Origin: Gammaproteobacteria bacterium
Lineage (GTDB): Bacteria; Pseudomonadota; Gammaproteobacteria; Pseudomonadales; Azotimanducaceae_A
Length of the DNA stretch: 64,000 nt
Direction: 5' to 3'
NCBI GenBank assembly: GCA_012960755.1
Contig: DUAT01000017.1
Coordinates: 71,179 to 135,178, forward strand
The translations under genes and the position numbers were made by a program. The notes below the pieces were generated by a model. That model ran no database searches and was not told the origin of the DNA. It saw only the letters and a list, made by a program, of their open reading frames with translations. Below are positions 52,432 through 61,068 of this stretch, one piece after another; the first letter of the stretch is position 1, and each line of letters begins with the position of its first letter.

Positions 52432-54240
52432 ATGCAGAGCCTTATTAGTGTCAGTGCGATACTAGGTTTTATTGTTTATCTGATTGTTGCGATCGAGTAT
52501 TCGCTGATTCTTCGCAAGAGCGGGGTATTTTTCTTCCTGCTTTCCTGTCTTCTGCGGTTTGGAGTCTCGGATTCTGGCTACTCGATACGCCTTCTGCACT
52601 CTTTACCCTGGATCTTGTCTATATCCTGGCCTGGTCAAGCTGCTTACTGCTGATATTCAACCAGCGCCAGCAACTGGGGGTTTTTTCGCTACGCTGGGGT
52701 CTTGTTTGGTTAATCCCTGCGCTTGCCCTGACCGGTGTAGTCTATTCCCTCATTGTCGTTACCCAAAAAGTCCAGTTTGGCTTTTACCTGTACCTGCTGT
52801 GCTGCATCGGCTCTTTGTTGATAACAGAACTACATATCCGTAACAGCGATGGTCTGGTCAGAACCATCAGTCTTGGTATCGGGGCCATGTTTCTGTTCAA
52901 TCTGTACCTGTACTCCAAATCACTTATCGTCGGTCTTGTTCCGGTGGATGTTGCCCAGGCGCGTGTTCTGGCCAGTACGTCTGTTGGGCTGATTTTATCT
53001 CTCATGCCCCTCACAATTGCCAGGGATAAAAATCATCCCATCAAGCTAAGTCCTTCCCACCCGGTGGTATTTACAACAACCAGCCTGGTGCTGGCTGCAA
53101 CAACCTTGCTGCTCGTTTCGATCGTGGATTATCTGTTCACCATCGGGAACGCTGAATCCGCCGCTGTGATACAGCCGTTTTTCCTTTTTCTGGGTGTATT
53201 GTTCATCGGATTCAATCTGGCGTCGGCTTCCCGAAGAGCAAAGATTCGCGTTTGGGCCTTTAAGAATTTCTTTCAAACCAAGTACAACTACAACGATGAG
53301 TGGCGACACCTCAGCGAAAGACTGGCTCGTAAGTCGAGCAATGAACACTATGGTGATATTGCTATTCGAGCAGTACTCCCCATATACAATGGCACTGGTG
53401 GTGTCTTTTATCTTTTCAAGAATGATGATAAAGGCGGCAGCTACTCTCCCGAAACCAAAATTATCATCGACGATGACCTGGAACCCATCAACGACTGGGA
53501 CAGCCCGGCCTTTTTTAACCGAATGCTTATCAACAACTGGATTTTTGTTCCCCTGGCAACTGACCCCGGCCTGGCCAAGTTTAATGACCTGTTGCCTGGC
53601 CAACTCAGAGACCTGGACTCGACCTTAATTATTCTGCCCCTGATTAACAATGCGAAACTGCTCGGCTTTCTGGCGATCACCGCCGAGATGGATCAGGTCG
53701 ACAGGTTCGATTGGGAGGACATTGATCTGCTGCGGATGGTCGGCAAGCAAATTACCAATTTTGTCGGTAATCAGATCCTGTCCGAGGAATTGGTTGTAAT
53801 CCGGCAGTTTCAAGCCTATCACCAGTTCACAACTTTCGTTATGCATGACCTGAAAAATCTGATTGCCCAACAGGCACTGGTGGTCGAAAACGCCGGGCGG
53901 TTTGCCGACAATCCCGAATTTATTGCGGATGCCATCAAGACCATCGACAACTCCGTTAAAAAGATGGACCAGTTGTTGCTCACCATCAATCAAAACAGGG
54001 TGCTTGTGCTGGAACAGTCACATCAACACCCGGTTTCACCTATTGAGGTGTTCGAATCTGTACTCACCAAGTGTCATGGCAGGGAGCCCAACCCGGTACT
54101 ACACCAGGAAGGTGAACTGCTGCTGGTTGATGCAGATTCTGACAACCTGCTGATGGCATTTACACACCTGATCACCAACGCGCAGGAAGCCTGTGATTCA
54201 AGTGGCAACATCGACATCTACCTGAAACGCACAAACAGCT
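52432..54240 (+). pseudogene. prsK: PrsK histidine kinase of the exosortase system, broken at both ends
   Basis: Starts at ATG 52432 (MQSLISVSAILGFIVYLIVA), but the frame ends in a shadow; from about 52530 the coding frame is one base back (FLPAFLSSAVWSLGFWLLD), joining the frame that holds most of the protein to 54362. The N half is membrane helices; then a GAF-like region (WIFVPLATDPG); then the DHp FTTFVMHDLKNLIAQQALVV at about residue 470 with the phosphoacceptor His, typical of PrsK. After FTHLITNAQEACDSSGN (N box) the catalytic G boxes are missing: the sequence passes into antisense of the next gene at about 54235. Lacks ATP-binding residues, so it is inactive. Confidence 0.8.
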
Positions 54241-57200
54241 TTAATTCTTTCAGATCTCGAATTTTTGAAGCAGATTCCATAACCAGCACAACTGCGCCCA
54301 ACCTGGACAGGAATTTTTCACTGAGCTCCAAACGGCGTAAATTGTCAGGGGGTATTTTGTAGAGTATTGCCTTGCCGACGGCTTCTTTAGAAGGGCCAGT
54401 TTTCATACCTTTTCGTTGGGCACTCGTGTCACTCTGGTTGTCCATGATGATACGGAGTGCAAACTGTTTTAGATGATCAATTTTTTCCGAAACCTGAGTG
54501 TATTGTCTTTCATGCAGCAGACCTTCCAGCTCGGCGACCGGACCTTTAACAAACTCATTGAACCCCAGCGCGTCAGCCTCGCCTTTAAGCCAACTGCTGG
54601 CACTGGCTACTTCCGGATAGTTATGGTCTTCGCAAGCGGCCTGCATCCTGATCAATTGCTGGCTCATGCTAACGACGAATCGGTCTAACATGCTCCGCAT
54701 CACAGGGCTACTTGATGCACTTTCAAGCTTGGTCTGGATGGGTGTTTCGCTCGACAGGGCCAAATCCTTAACGGGTTCGACCTTTTCCGATCTGGCTTGG
54801 TTCAGATCGGCTGCTGCCGCGGCTATGGCTTTTTCGGGTGCGGCTGCGGTGGGTTCAGCTTTTATGGGCGCAGCTTTTACGGGTTTGACCTCTTCCAGCC
54901 TGATTTCTCCGGCTTCAGCATCTACCGACCTGACAGATTCTGGATCTTTCGATGTGGCAAGAACTGTGGGTATAGCAACCTCTCGCTGAGTATCCCGTTG
55001 TTTTCGTTGTTTTCGTTGTTCACTTTTGGACGATTGATCAGTCGCCGCTTGTGATAGTTGTGTAGTCAGCAGTGCTATTTTCTCACTGGCCTGTTGTTCT
55101 TTTCGCAATCCCTCTGCTGCTGCCTGTGCGGTTTTTTGTCTTAGAACCCCAAGTTCTTCGCGAAGCACTTCGAGCCGCGCATTCGACTCTAACTCAACTT
55201 CACCTTTAGCCCTGGCGACAGTCTCAACTTCTTCTTTTACGCGAGTCGGTTCCTTTGCCAACAAGTTTCGACGTGATTGGCCATCTTCTTCCACCCGGGA
55301 TCGTGCAGTTACTTCCGCCTCGAGTTTTTCCCTGACAGATTCAAGTTCTACACATTGCGTTCGGAATTGGTCGCCTGAAGCTTTTTCTGCACGCTGCCGG
55401 ATCAGATTTTCCTGGTCCACCAACCCGTTTACCCGTTCCAGCTCTCCCGCTAGTTCCCTGATTTTCTGGTTGGCAGCGTTTACCTGCTCTACCCTGGCAT
55501 TTTCCTGTGATCGGAGTTTTTGAGTAGCCAGGTCCAGTTCATCCTTCAACTCAACAATTTTCTCAGATTTCTGAATCCCGGCCCGCTGTTTTTGTTGTGA
55601 TTCCTGTTGATAGCGTTCTTCCACTATATCCAGTTGATCCGACAATACTTGAACTCTTTCATTCGCGCTTCGTTCAGCCTGTTCCCTGGCGCTGGTTTCT
55701 TCCAGTACTAAATCTTGTGTACGTCTAAGCTCAGCAGTTATTTTGTCTGCCTTGCCCTGGGATTCGTCCTCTATCGCTGCTCGCGCGTCAACTTCTGCCT
55801 GGACGCGGGCCAGTGCAACACCGAGTTCAGCAGACAAATGTTCTGTCCTGGATTCCGTGTCTTCTCTGGACTGGGTTTCGTTTTGCGCTACCGACTGTAA
55901 TTCAGTTAACTCTGCCGATAGTTCTTCTATCCGAGTTTGCGCTTCCTCAACGTACTGTCTGCGCTCTGCTGCCTCTTTGCATGCCTTTTGCTTTGCTTCC
56001 GATAATGAGGCGGTTAGCTCAGTCTCTCTTTCCGCACTTTCAGATTCTGCTGTTTGCCTCGCCGATACTTCTGACTCAATTTTTGTCTCCGCGGCAGCCA
56101 GCGCAACACGCTGTGATTGTGATAACGCTTCTGCCTGTTGCAAGGCAGCTTTTCGTGATGCGAGGACAGCTTTTGCTTTTTTCAACTGGGAAGAAGCGGC
56201 TTCAAGCTGGGAAGACATTTTTTCGGTTCGTTTGCTAGATTCGTCCCTGGACTCAATAAGTTCAGAAACCGTGCTCCCATCGGGCAACAGGAGGGGGAGC
56301 TCAACTGCACGGGTTCGAATTATCAAAGTAAATTCAGACCTGTCTAACTCAGTTTGGACGTCGAGACTGCCACCCAGTGCTTCAGCCAGGCGCTGCCCAA
56401 TGGCTAATCGGAGTTTTACAATGGTATTCTCACTGGCTGCCTTAGCTTCGGCAACTGACTCCGGGTCTGGTTGACTGAATTGGGAGACAAGCTCCTGTGC
56501 GGACTTACCCTCGCCTGCATCAGCAACCGTAATTGTTAAAAAGGGATCTTCGAATCGGCCACTGACGCGGATAGCACCTGAATCGGTAGCGTCTATTGCC
56601 CGACCAACCATAGACAACAGTATTCTGCGCAACTTAACCGAATCAGATTCAATCAGATTGGGAACATTGTTTTCCGGATCCCAGCTTACTGTGACGTCTT
56701 TATCGTTAGCCGTCTCAAAAAACCCATCAACCACTTCATTAACGACGGAACCAGGGTCAAATTGACTATTTCGAACGTCGAGCAAACCTGATTCCAGACG
56801 AGATAGCTCAACGATGTCGTCAACTATATTCAGCGTATCTGCATTGATGAACGAGATCGTTTGCAGCAACTCTTGATCAAGCACGCTGCCCTGGTCTGCA
56901 CCCTTGACCATAAGGTCAGCTATATTCAACAAGGCTGATATTGGTTTCTCAAAATTACCGCCAGCACCATCGACCAGGCCACGCTTTGCAAGATTCTCGG
57001 CTTGAACTTCTGCCCGCAAAATTTGCAACTGCTGTTCTTTCTTTTCCAGTTCCGTTACATCCGTGAAACTGACCAACACACCCGCAACGGTTTTGTTTTC
57101 ACCCATGACTGGCGAAGAATTCGTAACCAGCGAAAGATTTTCATCATCGGCCGTTGTGAGTCGTACCCCGAGGTTCATCTGCGGTACGCCATCCATCAAA

Positions 57201-58444
57201 ACCGAGCTCCACGGATAGTCATTTTCAGTCAAGAGGGTATTGTCTCGCCCTGCAAAGGGGATAGTACTGACATGATTACCTGTGAGTTCTCCCCGGGATC
57301 GTTTTGCCACGGCGGTAAACGCCGGGTTTGCCAGTACGATATTCAGATCGCCATCGAGTACCAATAATCCCTCGACAACCGAGTTGAGCGCAGAAGGCAT
57401 GATGTTAGGGAAGTCGTCCGAAATTCCGTCGGATGATTGCTGCCGACGGAACCAGAAGTAAACACCAGCGGCCCCAAGTGCCAGCACCAGGACTCCGAGG
57501 AGTAGTAAAATCAGCAGATTTGATTCAGGCACTGCCTGTTCTGTCGAACTGGATACTTCCGAAATCTCTGGCTCCGGTTCCGCGGCCGGAACTGGCGATG
57601 CTAATTCTGTTTCGTTATTGATATTAGATTCTTCAGTTAATGTGAAATCAGTTAAATCACCTAAATCAGATTCCCAGGATTCATCGGCTGAGCCTGAGTA
57701 CTTGGGTCTATCAGCTGATTCATAACCGTCGATGGGCATTGGATTCTGATCTGTAGTAAACCTCTCCTTTTCATCCTGCTGAGTTTCTTTTTCAGGGAGA
57801 GTTTCTTCTTCACAGAGAGTTTCTTCTTCGAGGAAAGATTCTTCTTCGAGGAGAGATTCTTCTTCGAAGAGAGTTTCTTCGTCAGATAGAAAGCCAAATC
57901 GCGTTTCAACCTCTGAATCCATTCGTGGCTCGATGATCTGGACGGAATCGCTGACAACTGCATTCACAGCACTAAGCGCTTCATAGCTGATATCGACGGG
58001 GTCGATGTCGAGCCATCCCTCGAACTTGCCCCTGGTTCTTTCGAAAACTACAAAATCAAACCCCAACTTATTGAGCGCACCTGTTCGCACATCAGCTGAC
58101 CGCCGGGCACCGTACACCCCTGCAGAAACACGACCATCGTAGTCACCGACCTCAACAAAAACGATGTCAGCAACACCGCTGTCTTTTAACTCCCGAATGA
58201 GCTGCTTTCCATCGAGGACACTACCCAGTTGCTGGCTCGTGACAATAAATCCAAGTGATTCGCTGACTTGCAATACCCTGACTTCGTAGAAAAGATCGTA
58301 ATCGCCAAGTATCGGATAGACCATGTCCATTTCAGCTTGACTCTCGAATGGGCCAATTAGCGTTCCGGAAGAAGTTGGGGGGGCAGCAAAAGCGTTAAAA
58401 AAAGTTGTGCATAGGAATAGCCCAAAGCAAAGTTGCTTTGACAT
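54218..58444 (-). CDS. Large membrane pseudo-phosphorelay scaffold: SPOR-like, PAS, degenerate kinase, coiled coil, Hpt-like
   Basis: 1408 residues from the ATG at 58444, chosen because KQLCFGLFLCTTFFNAFAAP is a signal peptide; the frame is open to 58567. Residues 25-140 resemble SPOR repeats (GPFESQAEMDMVYPILGDYD). Residues 186-216 are acidic hexapeptide repeats. TM at about 306-330. PAS at about 345-455. A kinase-like core at about 480-720 lacks the H-box His (GGNFEKPISALL), has an altered N box (SMVGRAIDATDSG), keeps DAGEGK, and lacks the GLGL box. Residues 745-1170 are coiled coil. MLDRFVVSMSQQLIRM and SASSWLKGEADALGF (about 1250-1330) look like an Hpt domain with Ser for His. A second Hpt start is cut at 54235. 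Possibly anchors partners rather than phosphorylating. Confidence 0.75.
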   Translation of the reverse strand: MSKQLCFGLFLCTTFFNAFAAPPTSSGTLIGPFESQAEMDMVYPILGDYDLFYEVRVLQVSESLGFIVTSQQLGSVLDGKQLIRELKDSGVADIVFVEVGDYDGRVSAGVYGARRSADVRTGALNKLGFDFVVFERTRGKFEGWLDIDPVDISYEALSAVNAVVSDSVQIIEPRMDSEVETRFGFLSDEETLFEEESLLEEESFLEEETLCEEETLPEKETQQDEKERFTTDQNPMPIDGYESADRPKYSGSADESWESDLGDLTDFTLTEESNINNETELASPVPAAEPEPEISEVSSSTEQAVPESNLLILLLLGVLVLALGAAGVYFWFRRQQSSDGISDDFPNIMPSALNSVVEGLLVLDGDLNIVLANPAFTAVAKRSRGELTGNHVSTIPFAGRDNTLLTENDYPWSSVLMDGVPQMNLGVRLTTADDENLSLVTNSSPVMGENKTVAGVLVSFTDVTELEKKEQQLQILRAEVQAENLAKRGLVDGAGGNFEKPISALLNIADLMVKGADQGSVLDQELLQTISFINADTLNIVDDIVELSRLESGLLDVRNSQFDPGSVVNEVVDGFFETANDKDVTVSWDPENNVPNLIESDSVKLRRILLSMVGRAIDATDSGAIRVSGRFEDPFLTITVADAGEGKSAQELVSQFSQPDPESVAEAKAASENTIVKLRLAIGQRLAEALGGSLDVQTELDRSEFTLIIRTRAVELPLLLPDGSTVSELIESRDESSKRTEKMSSQLEAASSQLKKAKAVLASRKAALQQAEALSQSQRVALAAAETKIESEVSARQTAESESAERETELTASLSEAKQKACKEAAERRQYVEEAQTRIEELSAELTELQSVAQNETQSREDTESRTEHLSAELGVALARVQAEVDARAAIEDESQGKADKITAELRRTQDLVLEETSAREQAERSANERVQVLSDQLDIVEERYQQESQQKQRAGIQKSEKIVELKDELDLATQKLRSQENARVEQVNAANQKIRELAGELERVNGLVDQENLIRQRAEKASGDQFRTQCVELESVREKLEAEVTARSRVEEDGQSRRNLLAKEPTRVKEEVETVARAKGEVELESNARLEVLREELGVLRQKTAQAAAEGLRKEQQASEKIALLTTQLSQAATDQSSKSEQRKQRKQRDTQREVAIPTVLATSKDPESVRSVDAEAGEIRLEEVKPVKAAPIKAEPTAAAPEKAIAAAAADLNQARSEKVEPVKDLALSSETPIQTKLESASSSPVMRSMLDRFVVSMSQQLIRMQAACEDHNYPEVASASSWLKGEADALGFNEFVKGPVAELEGLLHERQYTQVSEKIDHLKQFALRIIMDNQSDTSAQRKGMKTGPSKEAVGKAILYKIPPDNLRRLELSEKFLSRLGAVVLVMESASKIRDLKELKLFVRFR
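57797..57886 (-). repeat. Five 18-base units encoding acidic hexapeptides
   Basis: Five near-identical 18-base units run from 57797 to 57886; each encodes six residues of the type EEESLL, EEESFL, EEETLC, EEETLP inside the scaffold protein. Unit sequences vary at a few positions, so this is not a recent slip product. The repeat number may vary between strains. Confidence 0.75.
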
Positions 58445-59310
58445 TAAGGACGCACAACCATCACGACCTGAAAACATCTCGTCTATCCCCTGGAATTTGA
58501 CCCAGAAAGAATATCCCACCTTGATGGTTGAACCGATACCAGTTTGAACTCCAACTTGTCCCGCCAATCAAATCTGGTAGTTGTTTTTTGATTTCTGGAG
58601 TCCCGGTTTTGAGACCGGGTTCACATTGTTGGTGGAACTCGTAACCGAGGTTTTTTCACCATTACAGACACGGATGGAAATCGTCAGATGAATCGATTGA
58701 CGACGGCTGTCAATTCGCTTGCTCAAGAACTCGAATATTGTTACCCGACGAACGGTTGTTTATGCTTCGCGACATGTCGGTAACACTTGCTGAGAACGAT
58801 TTGAACGGCTCTTTTAAGTTTGGATCGAGCGCCGATCAGGAGCGTCAACTATTTTGGTGGCAAGCCGAAAGCACCGACTGATGTTAACTTCACACCTCTG
58901 ACAGAGGGTGAGTACCCACTTTGTTTTTCAAGGAACGGGTCAATCAGAAGATGACAAAGATCAGTTTGGGGTTGTCCAACGAACGGTGGTATATACATCG
59001 CGAATAACCGTCCAAATATCGTTATTCCCTACCAAACGAGTCAGTTTTGGCCAAAAAGAGGTTGGAACCTGGCCAGATGAGTCTGTTTTTACAGTAAGTT
59101 AGACTGACAATCTCCAGTTAAACCTAATGCTAATCTTGTGAGCCTGACGCTATTTGCCAGAAGAAACTTGACGCCAGGACCTCAGATGGAGAAACCCTGG
59201 TTTCCACCACGTTCCGGGTCAACGACGATCGCGTTGCTACGCTTAACCCTTGCGGGCTTTACTGTCGCTACCAGATAACTTTCCTGCGGTCGTGCGCGTT
59301 GAGATTGATG
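58445..59310. other. Gap with a possible histidine-kinase tail fragment
   Basis: Upstream of the scaffold ATG the - strand frame at 58493-58567 reads AGQVGVQTGIGSTIKVGYSF then WVKF. This loosely resembles the end of a HATPase domain (GG.VGV.S..G.GSTFW). It is not followed upstream by coding sequence and may be a relic or coincidence. CCCGGT and ACCGGG at about 58593-58610 form a six-base hairpin without a T-tract. Nothing convincing was seen from 58650 to 59310. Confidence 0.3.
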
Positions 59311-59314
59311 CACA

Positions 59315-59828
59315 TCGTTGGGTAAAACGACGCTCGCGAAAAATATCAAGGATTCTCAATACCCGAATGGCCGCTATCTAAACTGGGATTCTGATGAGGG
59401 CAGGCAAGATAAATTAAACAAGCGATGGAGTACTGAAATTGATCTGCTTATTTTTTGATGAACTCCATAAGTATCCTCGCTTGAAAAGATGGATAAAAGG
59501 GATCTACGATATATCTCCCGCTGAGGCATTCAATCGCTTGATGACAATTGTTGGTTTTCCCGAGCCTGTTCTGGATGGCGATGAAAGGGAAGTTCGCAGG
59601 TGGAGAAGGGAGCCTCTCCAACGCAACCGTTACGAGCTTTGCTAAGTCAGGGACAAGGAGGGACGGGAGGTTGATTTCCTGATTTTAAAAGAAGGCATCG
59701 TGGAGGAACTCATCGAAATCGAATTTTCAGATGAACAGATCTCAAAATCCCTATTGTATTACTCAGAACGTATAAAGCCTAAGAGGAGCCACGCAAATTG
59801 TCGCCAACCTAAAACGCTCATAAAGTAA
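59315..59828 (+). pseudogene. Decayed AAA/DUF4143 family ATPase
   Basis: Three blocks survive. SLGKTTLAKNI at 59315 onward is a P-loop. It continues with YPNGRYLNWDSDEGRQDKL into a one-base frameshift near 59437. LICLFFDELHKYPRLKRWIKG and FPEPVLDGDEREVRRWRRE follow, the Walker B and the next conserved part. Then about 200 residues are missing, and after a TAA at 59643 in the same frame VRDKEGREVDFLILKEG and EELIEIEFSD give the C-terminal nuclease-like domain. The order matches ATP-binding DUF4143 proteins of defence or mobile loci. At least three lesions, so it is dead. Confidence 0.75.
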
Positions 59829-59968
59829 AGGAAGAATAACCGCAATCGACACGATTTCCTACTTTAGCGTGTGTTTCGGTTGAGCTTGCGGGCCGGTGAA
59901 CAACATAGGGTCAGGTCTTGACCCACACAGACAATTCAAGCACAATTGTATTGTCCCATTGATACAGA

Positions 59969-60421
59969 TTGCTTCAAAACGTGGCCCTATCCGTTGTCGT
60001 TGACTACAGTTCCATGATTGTGCACCTGTCGTGTTCAGATATAGTCGCTGCGCAAGAACTGATGGACTATGAACGGGAGAAGGTGGGCGAGGATTACCAA
60101 GGGTTTCATTGTTTTGCTGACTTCCGCGAATGTCTGTTGGACGTGGAATATTCTGAACTCCTGGTGTTAGCCGTTCATGCAGGATCTGCCGCGACCTCTC
60201 CCACTTATGGCGCTCGAACTGCTATCCTTGTTGCCGACAGGATGCAGGCAGAAATGATGGAGTTTTATCGCGAGGCGCACCACGAAGTCTGTGATCCACG
60301 GGTGCGGGAAATAGCCATATTTAGGGATATGGAAGCTGCCAATGCCTGGGTTATGAATCGCTCGCCTGTACAACTTACCCTCGTGCCAATGCTTGCCAAA
60401 GGTATGGCTCAGAGCCAGTAA
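59969..60421 (+). CDS. Hypothetical small soluble protein, SpoIIAA-like size and layout
   Basis: 150 residues from a TTG at 59969; a GTG at 59981 or the ATG at 60014 are alternatives, so the start is unsure. VVVDYSSMIVHLSCSDIVAA opens the protein, then FHCFADFRECLLDVEYSELL and YGARTAILVADRMQAEMMEF at about residue 90, DPRVREIAIFRDMEAANAWV near the end. The alternation of strands and helices and the C-terminal F-x-x-x-E-x-A-x-x-W pattern are like STAS-fold SpoIIAA-like proteins. No catalytic motif. Codon use looks normal, and it lies in no clear operon. Confidence 0.55.
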   Translation: MLQNVALSVVVDYSSMIVHLSCSDIVAAQELMDYEREKVGEDYQGFHCFADFRECLLDVEYSELLVLAVHAGSAATSPTYGARTAILVADRMQAEMMEFYREAHHEVCDPRVREIAIFRDMEAANAWVMNRSPVQLTLVPMLAKGMAQSQ

Positions 60422-60430
60422 AATTTACCG

Positions 60431-60754
60431 TCAGGCCAGACTGTGATCCACCGTATGGGGTGCCTGGGTTCTCACCTCGTGACCATGAATTTCACCATTT
60501 TTTATTTCCGCAAAAGTCCTGTCTACGACCTCACGTCCACCCTCACCTGCATGGTAAATGTTACCCAGAAAGTACAAGGTGCGAACCGCGGCTCCGGTGA
60601 AAACAAAAACAGTGTCAACGAAGGTATTGTTACTAAACGTTGGTGATCGATCACCGTCGTATACCAGTTCGCAGTTGACAAAAGTGCAGTTCTTGAAGGT
60701 CTTTTCATGTAGTTCAATGCGTTCATTTTCAAACGTTTGATCGTGGTAATTCAT
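60431..60754 (-). CDS. Small protein with pentapeptide-repeat-like core
   Basis: 107 residues. ERIELHEKTFKNCTFVNCEL and FSNNTFVDTVFVFTGAAVRT contain F-x-N-x-T-F-type steps resembling a short right-handed beta-helix of pentapeptide-repeat proteins, but only about five steps. AGEGGREVVDRTFAEIKNGE forms a terminal helix. Function unknown. Convergent with the SpoIIAA-like gene, ending 10 bases from it. Probably a genuine small gene because of its ordered composition. Confidence 0.55.
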   Translation of the reverse strand: MNYHDQTFENERIELHEKTFKNCTFVNCELVYDGDRSPTFSNNTFVDTVFVFTGAAVRTLYFLGNIYHAGEGGREVVDRTFAEIKNGEIHGHEVRTQAPHTVDHSLA

Positions 60755-61068
60755 GCGAAGCTCCCTGCCGATTGATGATTAGTACAACCCGCTAAAAGTG
60801 TAACCCATCAATGAAAAATTGCACGACATTAAAGTGGCACGAAGTGCGGGCCAGGGGGCCATGCTGCTCATCCGGCAATTCTGGCCTCTGGTCAGAATTC
60901 AGTGAACATGTTCAAGTAATTTATCTGACGGTATGTGTAAATGATTGATTACAAATTGTTTTCGTTGATTTTCATAAGTGGAAAAAAGTTGATTTTCAAT
61001 CACATGGATGACGTTTAAGCAGCGGCTTTAATGAACTCGCGACAATCATTAAATGATGGACCACGAAT
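60755..61068. other. Intergenic region before the surface protein
   Basis: About 310 bases with no gene. AT-rich, with 60930-61000 the richest part. A possible ATG at 61053 opens only a nine-codon frame overlapping the next gene's start, so the start of the surface gene is uncertain. Confidence 0.4.

Noticed and set aside
55743..56474. 243-codon + strand ORF opposite the coiled coil
   Set aside because: Ser/Ala/Cys-rich antisense of a Glu/Ala-rich coil; a known artefact of such sequence.
58590..58612. CCCGGT...ACCGGG hairpin as a terminator
   Set aside because: Six pairs only and no adjacent T-tract on either strand.
58908..59102. 64-codon + strand ORF
   Set aside because: No motif, odd composition, and in a gap full of decay; not supported as a gene.
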